NCBI GenBank assembly: GCA_965367015.1
Contig: CBDUGY010000002.1
Location: 1 to 64,000, forward strand
Length of the DNA stretch: 64,000 bases
Origin: CAXBES01 sp965367015
GTDB lineage: Bacteria > Bacteroidota > Bacteroidia > Flavobacteriales > Flavobacteriaceae
Reading direction: 5' to 3'
The position numbers and the translations under genes are program-made. The notes beneath the pieces were generated by a model. It did no database searches and was not told the origin of the DNA. It saw only the letters and a list, made by a program, of their open reading frames with translations. Shown in pieces: positions 17,588 to 25,795 of the stretch. Within the stretch, counting starts at the first letter, position 1, and each line of letters starts with the position of its first letter.

Positions 17588-19339
17588 CTATTGCTTGATT
17601 AATTTGTAATTAGCTTTTTGACCTCCGGAAACTACTTCCATAATATACATTCCTGAGCTAAAAGAAGATGCTTCAACAATTACTGTTTTCGAATTCGGTT
17701 TAATCGCGGCAACTTGTTTCCCTAAAACATTATAAATTGTGATCGATTCCAAAATATTATTGGCTGAAATCTGGAAAGTATCAACCACAGGGTTGGGGTA
17801 ATAGGTCAATCCATCAAGATTATTGCTTTGAGTTCCCAAAATAACAGATTCCGAATCGAAATAAAGTCCGAAACCGAAGCCTCCTCCTCCACTTGTGCCT
17901 GCAAACGCCATACATGGCAAGTCATCGCTGGTCTCAGCAACCGCAGCCGCAAATCCGTCCCAAACGTCATTAGCTACATCACTTACGCTATCATTAGTGC
18001 CCATACCCGTCCCGTCGTATGTGAAAGATTGACATCTATCACTGCTAGTATTATCAACAATATCTCTGATATATGATGTTCTCATTTCTTCAGTGGCATT
18101 TATCTTTCTTACCCAAGTGTCCATATGTAGGGTGCTTTGATTAGGTAAAGGTATCCCATCGAACAAAACGGCATATGCTGCTTGATTTTCTCGCACATAA
18201 CTGGTGTGATTAAACCGATCTGCGGTACCTGCATTTCGGGAAGATGTAATAACCAGTACCTCATCGGAAGCCAGTGGTTTCCTTGCGGCCACTATTCTTG
18301 GATTTACAGATTCTCTACTGGCACCTGTAACAATGGTCTCTCTAGTTCCCCAGGAAGCAGGATCATTATAATTATTGTTAACATTACCATATAAATTTCC
18401 GGAACTAGCTCCGGTATAAGTAGTATAAGTAGCTCCGTCCCGACCATAGGCAAATTCTACCTGCTGACCGCATGTGCTACTCGTGGTAACTTCATCCACC
18501 CATCCGAATCCATAACTGCCCGCAGTACTTCTTGCCGAATGCACATTAGTACAAGACGTCATTTTTTGATATGTTGCAAAGGCTCTTTGAGTAGATGTAC
18601 CGCTTGGATAATTTCGGTCTACACCGAAATCACTTACCCCGGTAGCAACAACTTCTGCTTGAAATGCAGCTGTTGAAGTATCCCAACGCCACGCCTGAAA
18701 GGTCTCGCTATCTGTTAGTAAATAGGCTACTAAATATTCGGTGCCCACACCATCAAAGGAAATTAATTGCAATTTTTCTATGGAAGCAGTTGCTGCTACT
18801 CTTACCCACTGATCGAAGGAAGCCCCACCATCTAAAGATCTATAAATTGCGATAGAATCTCTTGTTGAGCCGGTATTAATGTAATTGATATATGTTGAAA
18901 TATAAATGTCTCCAGAACCGGTTACTTCCATATCAACTCCATCCACCCAAAAATTACGGATTAATCGATCGTCATCCCACGCTCTCGCTTGCGAGATGGG
19001 CTCTCTTTCGCGTATTACAGCCGGAATTGAAACACCATTGATCCCCACGTTTTCTTCAGTTTCGGGCAATGCTCCGCCATTCTCTACTGGCTTGTAAAGA
19101 GCGGCAATATCCGGATCTATACTTTGCCATTCGGTTTTTATTGCTAGTCGGTTAGCTTCAATTTCCAGAGCCGACCCATTGTTTTCTAAATATCTCCCCT
19201 GTTCGTAAAGGCTATTTAGTGCTGCAGTCCTTTCGGAAGGATCTACAGACACCGCAGTCGTAGAAAGATCTAAATCTGTTTGTGCGACTCCCATTGTAAT
19301 AAAAAGGGCGCATGTTACTAAAGTAATTGCATTTTTCAT
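17588..19339 (-). CDS. secreted T9SS-sorted protein, BNR/sialidase-like repeats
   Basis: Exported protein of 583 residues. The signal peptide ends near residue 19 (MGVA-QT). The central region has Asp-box-like units (YRSLDGGASFDQWVRV near 170) and strand-turn repeats suggesting a beta-propeller as in sialidase/BNR proteins, but no sialidase catalytic set could be identified. The last ~75 residues are a type A T9SS sorting domain (TYYPNPVVDTFQISA, SSGMYIMEVVSGG, NYKLIKQ). It therefore crosses the outer membrane and is attached or released at the surface. The substrate is unknown. It is a single gene with its own terminator. Confidence 0.8.
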   Translation of the reverse strand: MKNAITLVTCALFITMGVAQTDLDLSTTAVSVDPSERTAALNSLYEQGRYLENNGSALEIEANRLAIKTEWQSIDPDIAALYKPVENGGALPETEENVGINGVSIPAVIREREPISQARAWDDDRLIRNFWVDGVDMEVTGSGDIYISTYINYINTGSTRDSIAIYRSLDGGASFDQWVRVAATASIEKLQLISFDGVGTEYLVAYLLTDSETFQAWRWDTSTAAFQAEVVATGVSDFGVDRNYPSGTSTQRAFATYQKMTSCTNVHSARSTAGSYGFGWVDEVTTSSTCGQQVEFAYGRDGATYTTYTGASSGNLYGNVNNNYNDPASWGTRETIVTGASRESVNPRIVAARKPLASDEVLVITSSRNAGTADRFNHTSYVRENQAAYAVLFDGIPLPNQSTLHMDTWVRKINATEEMRTSYIRDIVDNTSSDRCQSFTYDGTGMGTNDSVSDVANDVWDGFAAAVAETSDDLPCMAFAGTSGGGGFGFGLYFDSESVILGTQSNNLDGLTYYPNPVVDTFQISANNILESITIYNVLGKQVAAIKPNSKTVIVEASSFSSGMYIMEVVSGGQKANYKLIKQ

Positions 19340-19664
19340 AGTTACTGTTTTAAAAATTACTAATTAAGTTTGTTCTATTAAAGAACTAATCTCATCACAA
19401 ATTTCAGATAAACCGCAACTCATTTCAAGAGTTATGCAACTGATAATTTCTGATAAACAACTATTTTTTAAGCATTTGTATACCTGTGAATTTTGATTAA
19501 ATGTCCCTGGCAAAAAAAGGTAAAACCCTAAAAAAACATTCTTAACTATTGATTATACAGGTTGGGGAGTGCTGAAAAATAGATTTGATTCAAAACTATG
19601 ACTTACTGAGCATCCTTGTTATTACGAATGTCTCAAAAACTATCACATATGTAACACCAACAAA
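19340..19664. other. intergenic region, nothing recognised
   Basis: This stretch lies between the start of the T9SS cargo gene and the terminator of the minus-strand lipoprotein gene. No open frame, RNA gene or clear TAnnTTTG promoter was seen. It is AT-rich and presumably holds the promoter and leader of the minus-strand gene. Confidence 0.5.
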
Positions 19665-19698
19665 AAAAGGCCGAAAACAGTAACGTTTTCGGCCTTTT
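19665..19698 (-). terminator. terminator of the lipoprotein gene
   Basis: AAAAGGCCGAAAAC (19665-19678) pairs perfectly with GTTTTCGGCCTTTT (19685-19698) around a 6-nt loop. It lies 18 bp past the stop of the minus-strand lipoprotein gene and has T-runs on both strands. Confidence 0.85.
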
Positions 19699-19715
19699 AA
19701 AAATGATAGTTTTTA

Positions 19716-20315
19716 TTATCCCAGATCTTTTACATCAAGATCATCAATAGCATCCCATGTTTCGTCGAGACTCATATTGGTACCCGTTGCTTTCATGTAA
19801 AACCGATTATCCTTCATAAACTCTATTGTGCTATTGTTGTTGTTTTTCCGGTATTCTTCAATGGCTTTCATCCCATCTTTTTTCACAGTGCGTCGAGATT
19901 TATATTCATCTTCCTCTTCAAACTCCTGTGAAAACATCATCCGAATCCCCGCTGTGGCGGTTGCGCCCATCTGCCCGGCACCATCAATGATTTCAATTTT
20001 AAATTTTTTTGACTTGTCGTCATTAGCGTAGGTTCCCTCGATAGAAGCTATTTGCACCATCCCCATTTGTCCCGCTCTAAATCCAACGCGCTTCATGCCG
20101 TCAATTTCATCAGGAAGCCAGGATTTTAATTCATCATTAGTGAGTGGTTCTTCTTTTTGTAGTTCCAAAATATCTTCCTGCATACTATTAAGTTCCTTAA
20201 CCGCTTTAGTAGTATTTGAAACGTTCTCTTTAGTTTCTTTGATTTTTTTCGAAACCGGATTATCACAAGCGAGACATACAAAAAATACCGATCCTAGTAA
20301 TAGTGCTATTTTCAT
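19716..20315 (-). CDS. predicted lipoprotein, unknown function
   Basis: Protein of 199 residues with a signal peptide and lipobox VCLAC (Cys17). A polar, probably coiled helix follows (KKIKETKENVSNTTKAVKEL). The rest has the pattern LPDEIDGMKRVGFRAGQMG...IEGTYANDDKSKKFKIEIIDGAG, seen in small periplasmic lipoproteins of Bacteroidetes and Proteobacteria with unknown role. Single gene with its own strong terminator. Confidence 0.7.
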   Translation of the reverse strand: MKIALLLGSVFFVCLACDNPVSKKIKETKENVSNTTKAVKELNSMQEDILELQKEEPLTNDELKSWLPDEIDGMKRVGFRAGQMGMVQIASIEGTYANDDKSKKFKIEIIDGAGQMGATATAGIRMMFSQEFEEEDEYKSRRTVKKDGMKAIEEYRKNNNNSTIEFMKDNRFYMKATGTNMSLDETWDAIDDLDVKDLG

Positions 20316-20406
20316 AATTGTAAAGTTAAGGTTGAAAAAAAATTGCGTATTGATATACTAATATAGTGATTATCAGTCAACTATTTATTTGGAAAATAAA
20401 TAATTT

Positions 20407-20976
20407 TTAAAATCTATATTGAGCTGCAACTTTTTCCAATTCAGAATACCAATGCTTACCAAACCGACGGATGAGTGCATCCTTTACAAATTTATAAACG
20501 GGTACTTTAAGTTCTTTTCCTAAAGTACAAGCATCGTTACAGATGGGCCATCTATGGTAGTTTACTGCCGAAAATTCACTGTAATCCTGAACGCGAACAG
20601 GGTATAAATGACACGAAATAGGTTTCTTAAAATCAGTTTCACCTGCGTTAAAAGCATCTTCAATTCCACAACTCGCCGTGCCATTTGAAGTGAAAGTTAC
20701 ATATGCACACTCTTTTCCATTTACCAAGGGAGTTTCTAGTTCATCGAGACCCGTGGTTATATAAGTACCTTGTGCTTCGATCGCGGCAATTCCTTCCGGT
20801 CGAAGAAAGGGTTTAATTTTAGGATAGGCAGCTTTAAGGATCTCTACTTCTTCAGCGGTCACAGGGGCACCCGCTTCACCTGAGATGCAACATTCGCCTT
20901 TACACGCCCCTAAATTACAAACAAAGTCCTTTTCAATTAGTTCTTCTGAAACTATGGTTTTTCCTAGTTGAAACAT
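20407..20976 (-). CDS. DUF3109 family cysteine-rich protein
   Basis: Protein of 189 residues from the chosen start (MFQLGKTIVSEELIEKDFVC). The Cys pattern CNLGACKGECC, an internal Cys in the GKECAYVTF segment, SCHLYPVR and ICNDAC match the DUF3109/YkgJ-like group, proposed to bind zinc or an Fe-S cluster. Function is not established. An in-frame ATG 8 codons upstream (21000) is less likely because a perfect -7 element, TATCTTTG, lies between the two start codons (20988-20981) and only 4 nt before the chosen ATG. This suggests a leaderless or nearly leaderless transcript. Confidence 0.82.
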   Translation of the reverse strand: MFQLGKTIVSEELIEKDFVCNLGACKGECCISGEAGAPVTAEEVEILKAAYPKIKPFLRPEGIAAIEAQGTYITTGLDELETPLVNGKECAYVTFTSNGTASCGIEDAFNAGETDFKKPISCHLYPVRVQDYSEFSAVNYHRWPICNDACTLGKELKVPVYKFVKDALIRRFGKHWYSELEKVAAQYRF

Positions 20977-20980
20977 GCGA

Positions 20981-20988
20981 CAAAGATA
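20981..20988 (-). promoter_or_regulatory. -7 element of the DUF3109 gene
   Basis: On the minus strand TATCTTTG is a perfect TAnnTTTG. It lies 4 nt before the ATG at 20976, which decides against the upstream in-frame ATG at 21000. Confidence 0.5.
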
Positions 20989-21068
20989 CTGTGTTTCCAA
21001 GTTTTATTCCGAAGAAAAAATAGAATAATTAATTGTCATTTTGAAGGTTTAATTCGACCCATAATCAC

Positions 21069-21076
21069 TAATTTTG
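21069..21076 (+). promoter_or_regulatory. -7 element of the marC-like gene
   Basis: TAATTTTG matches TAnnTTTG and lies 20 bp before the ATG. A TTTG at 21040-21043 is a possible -33 element, with a rather long 25-bp spacer. Confidence 0.5.
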
Positions 21077-21096
21077 CCAACTGAAAACCGAAAGAA

Positions 21097-21678
21097 ATGA
21101 ATTTCAATTTTAAAGAGATTGCGACTGCCACGATGGTACTTTTTGCAGTAATAGATATTATTGGTAGTATCCCGGTAATTATTTCACTTCGTGAAAAATC
21201 GGGTAAAATAAAAAGTGGGCGAGCTTCGATAATTGCTGGAATTGTTTTAATAGTTTTTCTTTTTGTGGGCGAGGAAATCTTAAAGTTAATTGGTATTAAC
21301 GTTAACGAGTTTGCCGTCGCAGGTGCCTTTATTCTATTTTTTATTGCTATGGAAATGATTCTGGGAGTGACTCTCTTCAAGCAAAACGAAGAAAATTTGA
21401 ATATGGCCACTGTTTTTCCTATTGCTTTTCCTATAGTTGCCGGCCCGGGAAGTTTAACTACGCTTTTATCGCTTCGTGCCGAGTACTCTATTGAGAATAT
21501 CATTATCGCGATTATAGTAAATATTGTAGTGGTTTTTATTGTATTGCGAACATCGGGAAAACTTCAACGCTTTTTAGGTAAAGGCGGAATTGCAATAATT
21601 GAAAAAGTTTTTGGAGTTATTTTACTGGCTATTGCCGTGAAGCTTTTCACCTCTAATATTCAGGAATTGTTTAATTAA
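21097..21678 (+). CDS. MarC family integral membrane protein
   Basis: Inner-membrane protein of 193 residues with about six hydrophobic segments. The family pattern is clear: LFAVIDIIGSIPVIISL near the start, VAGAFILFFIAMEMILG in the middle, and FPIAFPIVAGPGSLTTLLSL near residue 108. The physiological role of MarC proteins is unknown; the link to antibiotic resistance in E. coli has been withdrawn. The next gene, a 64-residue membrane protein, follows after 58 bp. Confidence 0.92.
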   Translation: MNFNFKEIATATMVLFAVIDIIGSIPVIISLREKSGKIKSGRASIIAGIVLIVFLFVGEEILKLIGINVNEFAVAGAFILFFIAMEMILGVTLFKQNEENLNMATVFPIAFPIVAGPGSLTTLLSLRAEYSIENIIIAIIVNIVVVFIVLRTSGKLQRFLGKGGIAIIEKVFGVILLAIAVKLFTSNIQELFN

Positions 21679-21736
21679 TAGCCTCTTTCACAAAAAACAG
21701 GATTAATTATCAGTCCCCTGACAAAATAGTATAGTT

Positions 21737-21931
21737 ATGAAAATTGTTACCTATTTGCTAATTCTTACTGCCATTGTGCTTATTGTTTATAATGCCACCA
21801 TTTTAGATCCTGATAATTTATTGGAAGGTGATAGCCAGATAGCGCTTATCGGAATTCTGGCTGCGTCTTGCGTGATTCTCTTATTGGTCATTTTAAATGT
21901 TTCGAAACGAATCGCAAGAAAGAAGAAATAG
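21737..21931 (+). CDS. small two-helix membrane protein
   Basis: A 64-residue protein with two hydrophobic segments (YLLILTAIVLIVYNATIL and ALIGILAASCVILLLVILNV) and a basic tail (SKRIARKKK). I do not recognise a family beyond the small inner-membrane proteins common in flavobacteria. It follows the MarC gene on the same strand and converges with the S41 protease gene 19 bp away. Confidence 0.6.
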   Translation: MKIVTYLLILTAIVLIVYNATILDPDNLLEGDSQIALIGILAASCVILLLVILNVSKRIARKKK

Positions 21932-21950
21932 TAATTTGGTGGGGTGCGGT

Positions 21951-23546
21951 TTATTCTTTTACCCTTGGTTGGTCAAGTTGTAAAACCTTTAATATCATTG
22001 GGTCGTCCTGATTCATAATGAATTCGTAAGCATTTGGACCGTACACTTGTTGTGCAATATTAGCTTTTAAAGCTTTCTTTAGCGTACTAGAATAATTAGA
22101 AAGGTCTAAATGGGCCTTATCAAATTTTGCGTATTCTAAAAATTCATCCGAGAGTTCGTTATCCACTTCATAACTTCTGGCAAATTCTTCAAATGAAATT
22201 CCATCGAAAATATGTCTATTCTTTTCAAGATGTTCAAAAATGAAAAAACTCATGAAACCATTTCTGGAAACGAACTGAAGTGTTTCATTTTCAACACTGG
22301 TATCCTTCGGAACAAAAACATCAGGAATGATTCCACCACCGCCATAAACTACTTTACCTTTTTTGGTTACAAACCTAAGTGAGTCTGCTACTTTAATACT
22401 ATCCGCGCTTATCAATTCCCCGTTATTATATCGCTTTTCGTAATCACTATAATAGGCATCATTCCCATTCCCGTAGGGTTTTTGTATGGACCGGCCTGTT
22501 GGCGTGTAGTAGCGGGCAATAGTTAATCTCACTGCACTCCCGTCTCCAAGCGACATTTCGCGTTGCACAAGGCCTTTTCCGAACGATCGCCGTCCTATGA
22601 TAACTCCTTTATCATTATCCTGTAAAGCCCCTGCAACAATCTCGCTGGCGGATGCAGAATTTTCGTTGATCAAAACATATAGCTTTCCGTCTTCAAAATT
22701 ACCACGACGTGTCGCGTACGATCTATTTTCATCACCGTTTTTATTCTTTGTGATCAGCATTAACTTGTCATTTTCCAAAAACTCATCCAAGATCCTTTCT
22801 GCGGTGGAGATGTATCCACCGGGATTGTTTCTAAGATCTAACACCAATTTCGTAATTCCCTTATCAATTAATTCATCTAAAGCAGTTTCGAATTCAGTAT
22901 AAGTAGTTTCCGAAAAACGATTCACTTTTATATAGCCAATATTATCAGTTAACTTATACGAAGCATCTACACTTACTAAGGGCACTCGCCTCCGTTTCAC
23001 TTTAAAATCTAAAAGTGCGGTTTCTCCCTTTCGATATACTTGAAGATTTACCTTCGAATTGATCTCACCCTTTAGATATTCACTAATGCTATCTCTGTGA
23101 ATATTCTCTCCAAAGAGTTTCTTTCCATCGGCAAATAAAATCCGATCTCCACCAATTATTCCAGCCTTTGCCGCAGGGCCACCTTTAATCGCACGAATCA
23201 CGGCTATAGAATCTTTATAAGGGTAAAAACTTATACCTATACCCGTGAAATTTCCACGCATATCATCTGCATTATCTTCATAAGCATCGCTGGGAATATA
23301 CACAGAGTGTGGATCGAGATTCTCCAAAATACCATTCACTGTTACATCTACAATGCTATCTGTATTCACCTTATCAACATATTCGTAATCTATGTAATCA
23401 ATAAGGCGATTGAGTTTATCCTTTTTTGAATTTGTCGCAAAGATCTTTTCAGTAGTATCATTAAAATTAAGTTTAGAGCCAATGAAAACACCGGCCGCAA
23501 CAGCAACTCCAACTACCAGGGGAACGTATGTCTTCTTAAACTTCAT
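21951..23546 (-). CDS. S41 family C-terminal processing protease
   Basis: Periplasmic serine protease of the CtpA/Prc type, 531 residues. It has an N-terminal membrane anchor or signal (VPLVVGVAVAAGVFIGSKL), a PDZ domain at ~90-180 (GIGISFYPYKDSIAVI, GPAAKAGIIGGDRIL), and the S41 catalytic core. The nucleophile lies in NENSASASEIVAGALQ and the catalytic Lys in GRRSFGKGLVQ. The start overlaps the stop of the dCMP deaminase gene (TAATG), so the two are translationally coupled. Its substrates are unknown. Confidence 0.93.
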   Translation of the reverse strand: MKFKKTYVPLVVGVAVAAGVFIGSKLNFNDTTEKIFATNSKKDKLNRLIDYIDYEYVDKVNTDSIVDVTVNGILENLDPHSVYIPSDAYEDNADDMRGNFTGIGISFYPYKDSIAVIRAIKGGPAAKAGIIGGDRILFADGKKLFGENIHRDSISEYLKGEINSKVNLQVYRKGETALLDFKVKRRRVPLVSVDASYKLTDNIGYIKVNRFSETTYTEFETALDELIDKGITKLVLDLRNNPGGYISTAERILDEFLENDKLMLITKNKNGDENRSYATRRGNFEDGKLYVLINENSASASEIVAGALQDNDKGVIIGRRSFGKGLVQREMSLGDGSAVRLTIARYYTPTGRSIQKPYGNGNDAYYSDYEKRYNNGELISADSIKVADSLRFVTKKGKVVYGGGGIIPDVFVPKDTSVENETLQFVSRNGFMSFFIFEHLEKNRHIFDGISFEEFARSYEVDNELSDEFLEYAKFDKAHLDLSNYSSTLKKALKANIAQQVYGPNAYEFIMNQDDPMILKVLQLDQPRVKE

Positions 23547-23977
23547 TATACTTCTAAGTCACGGATATGAGTTATACTAACGCCGGCTTTCTCTAAAAAT
23601 TTCACACCCGAATTGTCTTTATATTCATCGTAATACACTAATCTTTTAATTCCGGCCTGATGAATTAACTTACTACACTGCTGACAGGGAGACAATGTGA
23701 TATACAATGTGGCTCCATGGCAAGATTGCGTAGATGAAGCAACCTTCGAGATTGCATTAGCTTCGGCATGAAGTACATACCATTTTGTATATCCATTTTC
23801 ATCTTCACAAAAATTTTCAAAACCCGTTGGTGTGCCATTGTATCCGTCGCTAATAATCATTTTATCTTTCACAATTAAAGCACCAACTTGCCTTCGCTGA
23901 CAATATGATAATTTACTCCACTCCTGAGCCATCCGAAGATAGGCGACATCGTATTTCTGTTGTTTTTTTTTAGTCAT
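23546..23977 (-). CDS. deoxycytidylate (dCMP) deaminase
   Basis: Zinc enzyme of 143 residues that converts dCMP to dUMP for dTTP synthesis. The zinc motifs are LHAEANAI (His ligand and catalytic Glu) and PCQQC (two Cys ligands). The N-terminal MAQEWSKLSYCQRRQVGALIVKD is typical of ComEB-type dCMP deaminases. It is first gene of a two-gene overlapping unit with the S41 protease. Confidence 0.92.
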   Translation of the reverse strand: MTKKKQQKYDVAYLRMAQEWSKLSYCQRRQVGALIVKDKMIISDGYNGTPTGFENFCEDENGYTKWYVLHAEANAISKVASSTQSCHGATLYITLSPCQQCSKLIHQAGIKRLVYYDEYKDNSGVKFLEKAGVSITHIRDLEV

Positions 23978-24099
23978 AGAAAATGAATGGCAATTTTAAT
24001 AATCTTTCAGAAAAGCCATATATAATAAGTAGCGAATTTAACAGGAAGTTACACGCTTTCAAAAATGTGGATGTTAAATGTATACAAAAGTTTCTGAAA

Positions 24100-24699
24100 T
24101 TAAAACATCCAATTTGCTATTAGCATTGGTATTACCATTCCAATAACTATAGAAGACACCACTAATGTCCAATCTCGCTTATTAAATCGAAAGATTGTTT
24201 TACATAAGAACGCTATTAGTAGTACTATTAGCACTACAATTATCTGGGCTGTTTCAATACCTAATGCAAACTCTAGTAAAGGAAGGATCTCATTATTTGA
24301 ATTGATCATTCCGTAATATGTTGCGAACCCAAAACCATGTATGAGACCAAAAAAAACGGTTGCAATGTAAAACAGTCCTAACTTATCAGCTCTGTTACTT
24401 TTGCCTGCGGTAAATAGATTGAACAACGCTGTCACCAATATAGTCACAGGTATCAAAAATTCGATCCAGACACTAGAAACACTAACAACGTTATAATTGG
24501 CCATTAATAATGAAACTGTATGTCCTAAAGTAAAGAGTGTCACGAGTAACAACAGCCGCTTCCAAGAGTCGAAAGTGTATGCAGCACATAAAACAATTAG
24601 AAAAAGTACATGGTCATAAGCTTTCCAGTCGAGTACGTGCTCCAAGCCTAGTTTAAAATATAGCCAAAAATCTGACATGGGGATGTGGGGATTTATCAA
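24100..24699 (-). CDS. HupE/UreJ family membrane protein
   Basis: Integral membrane protein of 199 residues with six to seven hydrophobic segments. The family's His motifs are visible: FKLGLEHVLDWKAYDHVLFL near residue 15 and FFGLIHGFGFATYYG near 116, plus TLFTLGHTVSLLMA. HupE/UreJ proteins are linked to nickel supply in other bacteria, but no hydrogenase or urease gene is present in this window, so transport of metal here is only an inference. Confidence 0.88.
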   Translation of the reverse strand: MINPHIPMSDFWLYFKLGLEHVLDWKAYDHVLFLIVLCAAYTFDSWKRLLLLVTLFTLGHTVSLLMANYNVVSVSSVWIEFLIPVTILVTALFNLFTAGKSNRADKLGLFYIATVFFGLIHGFGFATYYGMINSNNEILPLLEFALGIETAQIIVVLIVLLIAFLCKTIFRFNKRDWTLVVSSIVIGMVIPMLIANWMF

Positions 24700-24769
24700 T
24701 TAGATGTAAAGGTAGGAAAACACTTCAAAATTTCATATCTTTATTATCCTCCCCACCAATTTTAACGTT

Positions 24770-25468
24770 ATGAAGCTCATATTCCTTCTCATAATTGGAT
24801 TGCTAATACATTTTCAAAGTTTTGGGCAAGATCCCGATTTGTATGATACATGGTACCTCAAGGCGATCTATCCAGAATTGGGTGATGAGATTATTGTTGC
24901 AGAAATTGATCCTCCTATTTCACCTACAATGATTGTAACGGAAAATTTAATTATTTCCGGCATTGTTTGCAATGAGTATGGTGGCGAAATGAGCTATAAT
25001 TCTGGTGATGATTCACTGCACTTAATTATGTTCGGACCCTGTTTGTGTGGAACCTGTAACAATCCACCGCAATCTCATGTTGATTTAGAAAATAGTTATT
25101 TTAGTTTTTTCATTGAAGGAGCGGATTACACTTATACGATCGTTACAGAAACTAACGGTGATAAAACTTTAAGATTAGACAATCCAATATTCTCAACTGT
25201 TGTATACAGAAATACGCTGTTATCTTTGCCGGGGAATATGCGGAGCTCTATAACTTTATTCCCTAATCCAACTGCTGAAACAATTTTTATCGATTCGAAA
25301 AATATTCAGATACAACAGATGCTCGTTTATTCTTTAAGCGGACAAAAAGTTATTGAAATTTCAGAAAATACCGATTTCATCGATGTTTCCGGCCTTTCGA
25401 AAGGTATTTACTTTTTGGAAATTTTTTCCGAAGGTGGAAACAGTATACAAAAGTTTATAAAAAAATAA
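24770..25468 (+). CDS. secreted T9SS-sorted protein
   Basis: Exported protein of 232 residues with a signal peptide ending near residue 19 (QSFG-QD). Its middle part has a short beta-rich domain with DTWYLKAIY at the start and a Cys-rich turn FGPCLCGTCNN; it is vaguely META/HslJ-like but I would not assign it. The C-terminal ~75 residues are a type A T9SS sorting domain (TLFPNPTAETIFIDS, SGLSKGIYFLEIFSEGG). Function is unknown. Confidence 0.78.
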   Translation: MKLIFLLIIGLLIHFQSFGQDPDLYDTWYLKAIYPELGDEIIVAEIDPPISPTMIVTENLIISGIVCNEYGGEMSYNSGDDSLHLIMFGPCLCGTCNNPPQSHVDLENSYFSFFIEGADYTYTIVTETNGDKTLRLDNPIFSTVVYRNTLLSLPGNMRSSITLFPNPTAETIFIDSKNIQIQQMLVYSLSGQKVIEISENTDFIDVSGLSKGIYFLEIFSEGGNSIQKFIKK

Positions 25469-25795
25469 CCTTCCTAGTAACTTCTTAGAAATACAGAATT
25501 TTAATATCCGTAAGTCAAAAACAATTTTGATTTTTTCTTCCGTTCATTCCATTTTTCCATAATATCATTTTTAACTCAAAAAATTCAAATACAAATTAAA
25601 GTCTTTCTCTGAAGGCCGGACCTGTTTATTTGCACCAATTTATTCCCGCGGATATCGGCGTGTAAGGATTCAATCAGGTTAAATTTCATTTTTAACAACA
25701 ATTTGCAGGGTAACATTTTTACATCTAATTGATATAAAGGTAAATATGGCGAAAACCGAAAAGCCTTAAAAGAGTAGGTAAACTCAAAATTACAG
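25469..25795. other. intergenic region, nothing firm
   Basis: No gene, RNA or hairpin terminator was recognised. A single GTAACAT at 25710 resembles the Pho heptamers but has no 11-bp repeat partner. Confidence 0.4.

Noticed and set aside
25710..25716. GTAACAT resembling a Pho heptamer upstream of the T9SS cargo gene
   Set aside because: No partner 11 bp before or after it.
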